Assembly (NCBI RefSeq): GCF_019645835.1
Contig: NZ_CP080998.1
Location: 4,960,001 to 5,024,000, forward strand
Length of the DNA stretch: 64,000 nucleotides
From: Mycolicibacterium holsaticum DSM 44478 = JCM 12374
Lineage (GTDB): Bacteria; Actinomycetota; Actinomycetes; Mycobacteriales; Mycobacteriaceae
Direction: 5' to 3'
A program made the translations under genes and the position numbers. Below, one piece after another: positions 52,269 to 60,839 of the stretch. The notes below the pieces were generated by a model, which saw only the letters and a list, made by a program, of their open reading frames with translations, was not told the origin of the DNA and made no database searches. How positions within the stretch are numbered: the first letter of the stretch is position 1; the number at the start of each line of letters is the position of its first letter.

Positions 52269-53030
52269 ATGCCGAGTCAACGAACAGCCGGACCAAAACG
52301 GTCGACCCTGGCAACCAAGCTGCGGATTCTGAACCAGATTGCGTTTGACCGACGCAGTACCCGCCTGTTTTCTCAACTGTTCTACCGCTCAACTGGCGCG
52401 GAACCCGAGGAATACTGCGAGTGGTACTTCAACAATCTGGTGTGGCAGGACACCACCTGGATGGGCATCGAGACCTATAAGTCGCCCTGCGATATGTGGA
52501 ACTACCAGGAGATTTTGGTCCAGCTCAAACCCTCTCTGATAATTGAATTCGGCACGGCGTTCGGTGGCTCCGCCGTTTACTGGGCCAGCGTGATGCGACA
52601 GACCGGCGAACCGTTCAAGGTACTTTCGGTTGATATCAGCCATGACCTGCTGAGGGCGCAAGCGCGTCGTGACCCCGACGTGGAGTTCCTCGAATCATCT
52701 TCTGCATCACCGAAAGTGGCGGAGCGTATACGGGAACTCAGAAATGAGTACCCCGGCAAGGTGTGGGCCATCCTTGACAGCGATCACTCGATGGATCATG
52801 TGCTGGCCGAGATGAAGCTTCTACGGCCATTGCTGTCGGCCGACGACTACCTCGTCGTCGAAGATTCGCTTCTCAACGGACATCCCGTCGCGCCCGAATG
52901 GGGTCCGGGTCCCTACGAGGCGATCGAGGCGTACGAGAACGAATTTCCCGACGACTACACGCATGACACGGCTCGCGAAAATAAATTCGGTTGGTCATTC
53001 GCACCGTACGGCTTCCTCATCCGCAACTGA
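52269..53030 (+). CDS. CmcI-type sugar O-methyltransferase (Rv2959c-like)
   Basis: A 253-residue protein of the cephalosporin-hydroxylase/CmcI family, which in mycobacteria includes the rhamnosyl O-methyltransferase of phenolic glycolipids (Rv2959c). Features: MWNYQEILVQLKP near residue 75, IIEFGTAFGGSAVYWAS (SAM site), VLSVDIS, WAILDSDHSMDHVLAEM with the metal-site Asp and His, and YLVVEDS. Likely methylates a 6-deoxyhexose hydroxyl. ATG at 52269 has AGGA 5 nt upstream. It lies between a Fmt-like methyltransferase and the second acetyltransferase. Confidence 0.9.
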   Translation: MPSQRTAGPKRSTLATKLRILNQIAFDRRSTRLFSQLFYRSTGAEPEEYCEWYFNNLVWQDTTWMGIETYKSPCDMWNYQEILVQLKPSLIIEFGTAFGGSAVYWASVMRQTGEPFKVLSVDISHDLLRAQARRDPDVEFLESSSASPKVAERIRELRNEYPGKVWAILDSDHSMDHVLAEMKLLRPLLSADDYLVVEDSLLNGHPVAPEWGPGPYEAIEAYENEFPDDYTHDTARENKFGWSFAPYGFLIRN

Positions 53031-53110
53031 CAAGGACGAGACTCTCCGGAGTCCCGCCCCGTACACGAATGCTCACCGAGCAGTGCGTTCTCCCACCTGA
53101 GTAGGCGACC

Positions 53111-55312
53111 TTGCACCAGGCCGACAGCGCTCGCACTACCAAAGAGCGGAGTGAACGACGCGCAGAGCGCTCCAACTTTCGCCCCGATATCGAAGGGCTG
53201 CGTGCGGTCGCCGTCCTTGCTGTGGTCCTGTTCCACGCTGCCGTACCTGGCCTAGGTGGTGGCTACGTCGGCGTCGACGTCTTCTTCGTCATCTCTGGCT
53301 TCTTGATCACCGGACTGCTTTGGCGGGAGGTGAAAAGCAGCGGCTCCGTGCGACTGCGCGCGTTTTACGGTGCTCGAGCACGTCGACTGTTACCGGCCTC
53401 GGCCGCGGTCGGCGTGTTCACGATGATCGCCGCGACGTTCCTGCTTCCACCGCTGCAAGCGCCGGCGGTTCTCTACGACGGCATCTTCAGCGCGTTGTAC
53501 GTCAGCAACTACCGCTTCATACAGGAAGGCGTCGACTACTTCGGCGCCGCGAGCCACATATCTCCGTCGCCTTTCCTGCATTTCTGGTCGCTGGGCGTCG
53601 AAGAGCAGTTCTACTTGGCCTGGGCTCCAATGTTTCTCGCCACCGCCTGGTTCGTCCGGCTCATCTGTCGGGCGATGCGGCGTCCTCGTACCACCGCGGC
53701 ATCGACCCAACGCCCTTTTCTGGTCATACTCGTCCTGGTCGCGGTCGCGTCATTCGGCATCTCGTATGTCGCCACCGACCTCGCCCCTGAAACGGCGTTC
53801 TATTCCTTGCCCACCCGGGCTTGGCAACTGGCGATCGGGGGGTTGTTGGCACTCACCATCGACCAATGGCGCCGGCTCTCCGCCGTGCCCGCGGGGATCC
53901 TGGGCTGGGGTGGATTGGCGCTCATCGTGCTCGCCTGCATTTGGTTCAGCCCGGCCACACCGTTTCCAGGCACCGCCGCACTGCTCCCCACCCTTGGTGC
54001 CGCGCTGGTCATCGGTGCCGGCTGCGCCACACCCACACGGGGCTGCGGGCGCCTGCTGGGGCTGCCGGCGATGCGCGCGATCGGCCGCATCTCGTACTCC
54101 TGGTATCTATGGCACTGGCCGGTGCTGGTATTCGCCCCGCTGGTGGTGGGCCATTCGCTGGGATTGGACGCGCGGCTGGGTGCAGCTCTCTTCTCTGCCG
54201 GGCTGGCCTGGCTCACCCTGCGCTACATCGAAAATCCGCTCCGCTTCAGTCCAACGATTCGCAGTTCGCCGAGGCGAAGCCTGGCGCTCGGCGGGGCAGC
54301 CACCGCGATGGCTGTCTGCGCCGGCTTGGTGTTGATCCAGGTCCTGCCACCCGCGGTCGGCCGTGGCGACCCTGCGACGCCGTTGACGATTACCACCGAA
54401 CGCGTTCCCGTTGGCGCGAGCGTCGATGTCTACGACACCGCCGTCAGTGAGGCATTCGCCCAAGTGCGGGCTGCGCTCGCGGTCTCTACTCGACTCACCG
54501 CCGTCCCGTCGAATCTGGATCCCCCTCTCGCCGAGGCAAAAGGTGAAGAGAAAAGCGTGTACCTCGACGGCTGTATGCGCAGTTTCTTCGAAACCGGGCA
54601 CCCTGAATGCGCTTCTGGCGATGTGGATTCGGCCACCACGGTCGCGTTGGTCGGGGATTCCCATGCCGCGATGTGGAATCCGGCGTTTCGGCATCTCGCC
54701 GATCAGCGTCGCTGGCGCCTTGAGACCCTGGCCAGGGCTGGTTGCCCACTACTGGATTTACCCGTGGGCGACACCGTTCTGCGCAGGGATTACACCGAAT
54801 GTCAGCAGTGGCGCGAGGAAATCATCGCCCGGTTGCGCGCCGAACGCCCACGGCTTGTCGTTCTCAGTAATTGGCGAGGCTATGGTTCACCCGAGTGGCC
54901 ATCGAGTTTTACCTCCTATGATCCGGCGTGGCTCGCCAGCCTCACACAGATGGTGCAAGAGTTGCGCGACACGGGAGCGCAGGTGCTCGTACTGGGACCG
55001 ATCCCAGATCCACAGTCGATGGTGCCGGTCTGCGTGTCTGCTCACCTCGACGAGGCGACCGCCTGTGCGCCAGCGCGATCAGCCGCCGTAAACCGGTCAG
55101 GTATCACCGCGGAGGCCGCCGCGACCAAGGCCGGCGGTGGTCAATATGCCGACCTTACCGATCTGTTCTGTACCGCAGAACGCTGCCCGGTCATCGTCGG
55201 CAACACCCTTGTCTACTTCGACCGGAACCACATGACGCTCGAATACTCCAGGGGGCTGACTCCGGCCATCGGCGCCCTGTCCGACCTCGCGCTCGCCCAC
55301 GCTGACACCTAA
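53111..55312 (+). CDS. Acyltransferase-3 / SGNH fusion O-acetyltransferase, copy 2
   Basis: A 733-residue paralogue of the protein at 38101-40287 with the same plan: acyltransferase-3 membrane domain starting FRPDIEGLRAVAVLAVVLFH, about ten membrane segments, and a C-terminal SGNH-like domain with VGDSHAAMW and a final Asp/His in YFDRNHMT. Two copies suggest two acetylation positions or two sugars. TTG at 53111 is supported by AGTAGG 5 nt upstream, the same start context as copy 1, even though the rest of the upstream sequence differs. The first 20 codons differ most between copies. Confidence 0.9.
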   Translation: MHQADSARTTKERSERRAERSNFRPDIEGLRAVAVLAVVLFHAAVPGLGGGYVGVDVFFVISGFLITGLLWREVKSSGSVRLRAFYGARARRLLPASAAVGVFTMIAATFLLPPLQAPAVLYDGIFSALYVSNYRFIQEGVDYFGAASHISPSPFLHFWSLGVEEQFYLAWAPMFLATAWFVRLICRAMRRPRTTAASTQRPFLVILVLVAVASFGISYVATDLAPETAFYSLPTRAWQLAIGGLLALTIDQWRRLSAVPAGILGWGGLALIVLACIWFSPATPFPGTAALLPTLGAALVIGAGCATPTRGCGRLLGLPAMRAIGRISYSWYLWHWPVLVFAPLVVGHSLGLDARLGAALFSAGLAWLTLRYIENPLRFSPTIRSSPRRSLALGGAATAMAVCAGLVLIQVLPPAVGRGDPATPLTITTERVPVGASVDVYDTAVSEAFAQVRAALAVSTRLTAVPSNLDPPLAEAKGEEKSVYLDGCMRSFFETGHPECASGDVDSATTVALVGDSHAAMWNPAFRHLADQRRWRLETLARAGCPLLDLPVGDTVLRRDYTECQQWREEIIARLRAERPRLVVLSNWRGYGSPEWPSSFTSYDPAWLASLTQMVQELRDTGAQVLVLGPIPDPQSMVPVCVSAHLDEATACAPARSAAVNRSGITAEAAATKAGGGQYADLTDLFCTAERCPVIVGNTLVYFDRNHMTLEYSRGLTPAIGALSDLALAHADT

Positions 55313-55786
55313 CCTGTCTACAACCGAGGCGACCTCGACAGACGCGCCGATGCAACTCTCGACGAGACCCCCAGCGGCAGCCACGCAACCGGCGGGTTTC
55401 CCAGGACGGGAAGCATACTCGCAAACCCTTGACTGGTATCGCAGAGCCGACGCCCGGCGCACGCCTGGAGCGATGTCTTTTCAGCAACCATCGAAAAGCG
55501 CAGCCTCGTGACGACTTTCAGCTGTCGGACCTGAGTGGAAGACCAAGGCACGCGCGTGCGCAGGTAGGCGGCGACGGCTTCCGGCGGCCTGGGCGCACGA
55601 CCCGCGGCAGGTAGGTCGCTGCGCACCTATCGCGATCTGGGTGTGCGTGGCGCCAGGCGACCGCCGTATGCCAGGCCGTCTCGGTGAAAGCGCCACAGGT
55701 ATGAAGACGGTTTCGTGACAGCCGCTGTCAGCCGGGGCTTCGTGGAAAGCGTCCCAAGGCCAGATCGGTGCGCTTATAGTGCCAGC
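55313..55786. other. Intergenic region upstream of the second TylF-type gene
   Basis: 474 bp with no supported gene. Several open frames exist on both strands but none shows a family motif, a good start or codon usage like its neighbours. It may hold the promoter of the TylF-type gene and possibly decayed sequence; I could not identify a parent. Confidence 0.55.
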
Positions 55787-56695
55787 GTGCCTCGACAAAG
55801 CGACCGATATATCCCGGACTTGTACTCCCGCGATATCAACGTCTACGAGGCTGACTACCAGGAATTCATTCGTCAGGCGTTGAGAGATCTGCGCCAGTGC
55901 AAGATTTCGGGCCACACCTTGTTATGGGAGGCGTCCCAACTCCAAGGTGACGGGCTGCTCCTCGACCTGGGAGTGTGGATCGGATGGTCGACCCGACTGC
56001 TGGCGGAGAAGTCCGGTCGCCGCGTGTACGGCTTCGACACGTTCGAGGGCCTGGTCGAGGATTGGCAGATAGACGACCAGAAGCTCATCAGGGCTGGTGC
56101 ATTGTCGATTGCAGAGCCGTTCGCACAACGCCTCATCGAAGACACCGGGGTCACGATCGAAGACGGGATTCCAGCTGCGCTGGGACGTGATGTCCAGTTC
56201 GTCAGGGGCAGCACCTATGACACGTTGGCGCCGTTCCTCGATGCTCACCCAGGGCCGATACGGCTCTTCCATATGGATTTGGACACCTACGACAGCTGTC
56301 TGCACGCGCTGGAAACCTGCAAGGAACGCTTCACTGTGGGCTCGATTCTTGTGTTTGACGAGTACCTGGTGACGAATGGTGAAATGAGGGCGTTCTACGA
56401 GTTCCAGAACAAGTACGACTTCGAGTTCCGTTACCGGGCCTGGGGATTGGAGATCATGGAGATGAACGTCGCCATGGTGACGGATCCTGTGAAGCGCCTG
56501 ATTCACCACGTCGAATGGTTCCAAGCACAGCGCTTACTGGGGGTTGGGAGCTACGTGTGGAAGATGTGGGACAAGCGATTCTGGCGGTTCTGGTTGGGCG
56601 CACCGTGGGGTGATATCCGGTTCATGCTCGGCGCGGTCGGACAGCGTAAGTCGGTCAGCTTGGAGATCACCGGGCTCGGACGCCTAGGGGCCTGA
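55787..56695 (+). CDS. TylF/MycF-type O-methyltransferase, soluble copy
   Basis: About 302 residues, closely related to the protein at 36788-37861 over the catalytic region: DRYIPDLYSRDINVYE, DLGVWIGWSTRL, YGFDTFEGLVEDW, RLFHMDLDTYDSCLHALE, ILVFDEYL. The N-terminal membrane anchor of the paralogue is absent, so it should be cytosolic. Metal-dependent methylation of a sugar hydroxyl is expected. GTG at 55787 gives the family N-terminus but has no clear ribosome-binding site; an in-frame GTG at 55715 would add 24 residues. It closes the plus-strand tailoring run and is convergent with the following Gfo/Idh/MocA gene. Confidence 0.85.
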   Translation: MPRQSDRYIPDLYSRDINVYEADYQEFIRQALRDLRQCKISGHTLLWEASQLQGDGLLLDLGVWIGWSTRLLAEKSGRRVYGFDTFEGLVEDWQIDDQKLIRAGALSIAEPFAQRLIEDTGVTIEDGIPAALGRDVQFVRGSTYDTLAPFLDAHPGPIRLFHMDLDTYDSCLHALETCKERFTVGSILVFDEYLVTNGEMRAFYEFQNKYDFEFRYRAWGLEIMEMNVAMVTDPVKRLIHHVEWFQAQRLLGVGSYVWKMWDKRFWRFWLGAPWGDIRFMLGAVGQRKSVSLEITGLGRLGA

Positions 56696-56826
56696 CGACT
56701 CAGGCCCGTCGGCCACAGCTCGACTGCTTGTTGCGACCCTGCCAGATGGACGCGGTGCTAAGCAGAGCGTTTCCGGCCCAAATCCCGTCGAGAACCCCCA
56801 GCGGCAATTTGGTCACCCGGATTGGG

Positions 56827-57825
56827 TCAGCTCGCTTCGCGGATCGGAAGGCCCGCGGCGCGGTAGACCGCGTCGATAACAGACATGTTCTCGACCGCGT
56901 CTTCTGGCGTAGTCCGTACTGGCTCCCCACGCAGCACCGCTGCGGCGAATGTGTCCAGCTGATAGGCATAGGTGGCCCGTCGCGAGAAGCGCTCCACACG
57001 CCGGCCGTTGGCAGATCGGATCGAAAGCCGTGGGTAGAGGTGAGGTGCCGCGGGGCTGAGCACCCGCAGCTTCCCGGCGTCACCGACCACGCTCGCCGTA
57101 GCCCAGAACAGGTTGGCCGACCATAAGGCGCAGCGAAGTCGACCGGTGTGGCCCCCCGCGTACCGCAACTCGGCCGACATGGCGCGGTCCACGTGTGGTT
57201 TCTGCAGTTTTGCTTGCGCCGAAACTACTTCCGGCGTCGACCCACCGAATGTGCGGGCCATGTTCGCCACATAACTTCCGGCATCCATCATCGCGCCGCC
57301 ACCAAGCGCGAAGTTATAGCAGTTCGCCTTGAACGTCGGAAGCAAGACACACAAGCTGACGTCTACCCGCTGCAGTGTGCCCAACTCCCCTGAGGCGATG
57401 ACCTCCTCGACCCGCCGGGTCAACGGGTGATGTCGAAATTGGATTGCCTCCATGACCACCCGGTCTGACTTGGCCGCCAACTCGGCGACCTCGCGGGCCT
57501 CGGCGGCATTGGCGGTGAACGGCTTTTCACACAACACGTGCTTGCCCGCGGCAAGGGCAGCCTTGGTCCACCGACCGTGCATGCTGGTGGGCACCAGTAC
57601 ATAGATGGCGTCCAGGTCGGGATCGTCGATCAGGGCCTCGTAGCTGCCATATGCCTTGGATATGCCGTACTTAGCCGCAAACTCGTCGGCACTGGGCTGA
57701 TCACGAGATGCTGCCGCCGCCACTACAACTTCGGCGTTCTCCTTTGCCGGATTGATGATGGTCGTCGGTGCGAAGCTTGAAGCGCCCAAAATGCCGATCC
57801 GTACCGGCCCCCCATCGTGTGGCAT
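56827..57825 (-). CDS. Gfo/Idh/MocA-family NAD(P)-dependent oxidoreductase, copy 1
   Basis: A 332-residue protein: Rossmann start RIGILGASSFAP, then YVLVPTSMHGRWTKAALAAG, the family EKP motif (CEKPFTANAAEA), and ALGGGAMMDAGSYVANMAR in the substrate domain. Members oxidise or reduce sugars, often forming 3- or 4-keto intermediates. Its paralogue lies at 60840-61829. Together with the GMC enzyme it suggests oxidative modification or removal of a sugar, but no substrate can be named. ATG at 57825 has GGAGAG upstream; a perfect 16-bp palindrome lies about 125 bp upstream. Confidence 0.88.
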   Translation of the reverse strand: MPHDGGPVRIGILGASSFAPTTIINPAKENAEVVVAAAASRDQPSADEFAAKYGISKAYGSYEALIDDPDLDAIYVLVPTSMHGRWTKAALAAGKHVLCEKPFTANAAEAREVAELAAKSDRVVMEAIQFRHHPLTRRVEEVIASGELGTLQRVDVSLCVLLPTFKANCYNFALGGGAMMDAGSYVANMARTFGGSTPEVVSAQAKLQKPHVDRAMSAELRYAGGHTGRLRCALWSANLFWATASVVGDAGKLRVLSPAAPHLYPRLSIRSANGRRVERFSRRATYAYQLDTFAAAVLRGEPVRTTPEDAVENMSVIDAVYRAAGLPIREAS

Positions 57826-58172
57826 GGGCTTTCACTCTCTCCTATGTCAAGCCGCGCAAAGCTGGCAAGGCCAGTTCCGGTGTTGCGGTCGATCGGACTG
57901 ACGGTACGCGGTTTTCGGCGTCCGACCGCCGCTGAGGCGATACTAGAAGACGTTCTAAGTAGAACGCCTGGAATTGGCATCATCGCTGCTCACTCCCATG
58001 GCGAAACGGCAGTGTGCGGTGTGGATAAGCAAGTTGACCTCTTGGGCTGCGGCGTCGGCGGAGAACAACAATGTGGCGTCCCTCGGCATGCAGAGATCTA
58101 TGCGCAGGGACAACCCGACAACTCACCTCGGGTATCTGCAACCCATCGAACTCCTCGAGTGTCGTACGCCAC
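57826..58172. other. Intergenic region upstream of Gfo/Idh/MocA copy 1
   Basis: 347 bp between the gtf4 stop and the oxidoreductase start, both on the minus strand. It carries the palindrome at 57951-57966. No supported coding sequence is seen; short frames on both strands lack family features. Confidence 0.6.
57951..57966. promoter_or_regulatory. Perfect inverted repeat, candidate operator
   Basis: CGTTCTAAGTAGAACG consists of 7-bp perfect arms around a 2-bp centre, upstream of the Gfo/Idh/MocA gene. It resembles a dimeric repressor site. It is not the mycobacterial SOS box, whose arms are TCGAACA/TGTTCGA. No regulator gene is present in the window. Confidence 0.45.
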
Positions 58173-59477
58173 TTACCGGTCGCGGCGGTCGACTCTCGCC
58201 GATCCGAACTCACGGCTTGTGCGAACAGCCCTTTCCACGAGATCGGCGGCAGCCGCGGCACTTTCAGTGGGCGTGGTCATCTGCGTCGCCAACGCTTGGG
58301 CGCGGGTGCGGTATTGCGGGCCCATTACCCGGCGTAAGTCTTTGACCAACGACTCCACTGTGATCGACGAAAAGCGCCGACCTGTGCCCACCTTCAATCG
58401 TTTGAGCTGAGCTGTACGCAATGATTGATCGGGCAACGTCCAAAGGCTCACCTGTGGGACTCCCGCTCGCATGCACGCGGCGATGGTGCCGGCGCCACCG
58501 TGGTGCACGACTGCGCGACAGGTCGGGAAGACTGTGGAGTAGTTCACTTGGCCCACTACCTTGACATGCTCTGGATTTGGGACCTCGCTGAAGTCAGTGG
58601 CGCCGGCGCCCACCAACGCCCGCTCGCCCAACTGCGAACACACAGCGCTGATGACGGCGATCGTGTCAGCCGGAGACCCGACTGGTACGCCGCCGAACCC
58701 GAAGAAAATCGGTGGCGTCCCCGCCGCGATCCACGACGCGACCTCCTCGCCGGAATCCGTCGGTGACTCTAGTGTCAGCGTGCCCGTAAAAGGTCGTTGG
58801 CCACCCCATTTCGCCCACTCAGCGGCCAGACCCGGAACAACCACATCGTCGTAGCATTGGATCTCCAGAGCGCCTTGTTGCGCCATCCGGTGCGGCCACG
58901 GAGTTCTTGCCTCCGGCAGACCAAGCTCGCGGCGCTGCGCCGCCTCAACTTGCTTCAGCGGACCGCTCCACGACATCCATTCGTACGCTGTCATCGCGGC
59001 GCGGCCCAACAGGCCGGGCAGGAACGGGAGGACTTTGCCGTTGGCCCGTAGCGGGAAAAAATGGAGCGTGGCCAGCGGTATGTCGTAGTACTCAGCGACG
59101 TTGGCAGCGAACTGCTCGAAACCGTAGCCGGCGATGACCATGTCGGCCCCGTCGGCTAGCGACGCTAGAGCCGAGGTTGCCTCCACTGTCCAGCACTCGC
59201 GGACGATTTCCCCGATTTCGCGACCCAACCTATCCAGATCCTTCATCTTCCAGGGGATTCGGAAGAAACACGTCCAGTACTCGCGCTGCGCGTCGATCAT
59301 GAACCGTGAGTCCTGTCCGTAGCCCACGGCCTTGAGTCCAGCTTCCTCCGCGAAGCTGATCATGTTGGGCGGGACCGCGATGCTAACGTCATGACCTCTG
59401 CGCAACAGCTCGCGGCCGATTACTATCGAGGGCTCGACGTCGCCACGCGCACCGTGGCACGCCAGCACGAACTTCAT
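58173..59477 (-). CDS. GT1-family glycosyltransferase (GPL Gtf-like), copy 4
   Basis: A 434-residue Gtf-family enzyme: MKFVLACHGARGDVEP, PPIFFGFGGVPVGS, CRAVVHHGGAGT and LWTLPDQ. It is complete and slightly longer than the others because of a charged C-terminal tail after residue 420. It should transfer a deoxysugar or hexose to the growing glycolipopeptide. ATG at 59477 matches the family start. It stands alone on the minus strand between two Gfo/Idh/MocA genes and is divergent from an AT-rich methyltransferase gene, a region that looks assembled from separate pieces. Confidence 0.92.
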   Translation of the reverse strand: MKFVLACHGARGDVEPSIVIGRELLRRGHDVSIAVPPNMISFAEEAGLKAVGYGQDSRFMIDAQREYWTCFFRIPWKMKDLDRLGREIGEIVRECWTVEATSALASLADGADMVIAGYGFEQFAANVAEYYDIPLATLHFFPLRANGKVLPFLPGLLGRAAMTAYEWMSWSGPLKQVEAAQRRELGLPEARTPWPHRMAQQGALEIQCYDDVVVPGLAAEWAKWGGQRPFTGTLTLESPTDSGEEVASWIAAGTPPIFFGFGGVPVGSPADTIAVISAVCSQLGERALVGAGATDFSEVPNPEHVKVVGQVNYSTVFPTCRAVVHHGGAGTIAACMRAGVPQVSLWTLPDQSLRTAQLKRLKVGTGRRFSSITVESLVKDLRRVMGPQYRTRAQALATQMTTPTESAAAAADLVERAVRTSREFGSARVDRRDR

Positions 59478-59849
59478 TGCGGACCCAGCCTTTCGTCCTC
59501 GTGCCCCTAGCCGAGGTCAGGAAGTTTGGCCATTATCACAAGTTCCTTCTCTGCCGACTTGCCATTCGGCTATCTCCCTGGAGTGATTCTCTCGACACGG
59601 GAAATCTGGTCGCAGTACTCATCCGGCGCGCGGATCCAGTCACCGGAGGGTTGAGCCTCATTCGCCCCACTGTTCAACACGGCGGCTTAGTAATGAGGCC
59701 GCTGAGCACCACACTAAACGTCAGGCGGGTCGAGAACGTAGCGTCCTGCGGATAGTTGGAGTGCGGGCAGAAAACCGCCGCCACCGCGCGTGCCCTGCTA
59801 GCATTCACACGCCCAACTCGACGGTTGCGCCACGCGTAGATGGATTGAA
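59478..59849. other. Divergent intergenic region
   Basis: 372 bp between the divergent gtf4 and methyltransferase starts. It should hold both promoters. A TANNNT hexamer (TAGCAT) occurs near 59809 in the methyltransferase direction. A 92-codon frame at 59477-59755 has no family features and starts exactly at the opposite gene's start codon. Confidence 0.5.
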
Positions 59850-60740
59850 ATGGACCATTCAAACAGTAAATTAACCCGTATTCGGTGGGCAACCAGACCT
59901 CTTGTATTTTTATTGTGGATCGGTCGCGGACGGCCTTCCGTTTTGTGGAATTTCGCCAAGGACAACTTGCGCTATACGTTGATCAAGCTTGGCATTCTTG
60001 CGAACGCGGCAAAGCATATTTCTGAGGCACGAAAAGAATTTGAGATCAACGCTGCACGGGGCCGGTTTCGAGAACTGTTCTTTGACGCATACGACATCAA
60101 CGTGGTGATGTGGTGCGATGCGTTTTCGCGAACTTTCGATCGCAAAGACCCAGTTCACGTCTTGGAAATCGGGTCATGGGAGGGACGTTCGACCCTCTTC
60201 CTTCTGACGTACTTCACGCACGGGCACTTAACGGCTGTGGACACCTGGGCAGGTGGCGACGAACATCAGGATAACGCGGCGCGGGACCTGAGCGACCTTG
60301 AAGACCGGTTCGATGCCAATCTCGCCCCTTGTGCGTCCCGGCTCACCAAACGCAAAGGCTCGTCGCTACAGGTGTTGCCGCAACTGCTCGACGAAGAGCA
60401 GGTTTTTGATGTGATCTACGTAGACGGATCGCATTTTGCCGATGATGTCTTAGTGGATGGGGTTAATGCCTGGCGCCTGCTGAAGCAGGGTGGCCTATTG
60501 ATTTTCGATGATCTCTTGTGGGCGGGGTTCCCGCGCGCACGCGCCAACCCGGCGTGGGCGATTAATATCTTTTTGAAATACTACAAAGGCGAATATGTCA
60601 TCCTGAATACTTATTCCCAAATTATTTTGCAGAAAAAGACCACTTTTTCCGACCATGTGACCACCGAGATTGCGGATCTTCAGTTTTCCGGCGCCACCGG
60701 CAAACCAATTAATCAACACCAAGGTCATGAACCAAGGTAG
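59850..60740 (+). CDS. Class I SAM-dependent methyltransferase (Methyltransf_24 type), AT-rich
   Basis: A 296-residue class I methyltransferase: HVLEIGSWEGRSTLFLLTYF (motif I), LTAVDTWAGG, DVIYVDGSHFADDVLVDGVN and GGLLIFDDLLW. The His and Asp residues of these loops match metal-assisted O-methyltransferases. The N-terminus has one hydrophobic stretch (residues 14-25). Codon usage is clearly different from the surroundings: many A/T-ending codons (for example ATT, TTT, AAA runs near 60550-60660), indicating recent acquisition. Likely a sugar O-methyltransferase. It lies alone on the plus strand between two minus-strand units. Confidence 0.85.
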   Translation: MDHSNSKLTRIRWATRPLVFLLWIGRGRPSVLWNFAKDNLRYTLIKLGILANAAKHISEARKEFEINAARGRFRELFFDAYDINVVMWCDAFSRTFDRKDPVHVLEIGSWEGRSTLFLLTYFTHGHLTAVDTWAGGDEHQDNAARDLSDLEDRFDANLAPCASRLTKRKGSSLQVLPQLLDEEQVFDVIYVDGSHFADDVLVDGVNAWRLLKQGGLLIFDDLLWAGFPRARANPAWAINIFLKYYKGEYVILNTYSQIILQKKTTFSDHVTTEIADLQFSGATGKPINQHQGHEPR

Positions 60741-60839
60741 GAGCAAGGGCTTGCACGCCCCCAGCGGTGACGCCAACCCAGCTTCGTCGGCTGTACCAGC
60801 AATACCGCGGGCCAGAACGGCCTCGCTGTCAGTATGCCG

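Noticed and set aside
59477..59755. 92-codon plus-strand frame in the divergent region upstream of the AT-rich methyltransferase
   Set aside because: It begins at the complementary position of the gtf4 start codon and has no recognisable feature; more likely regulatory sequence.
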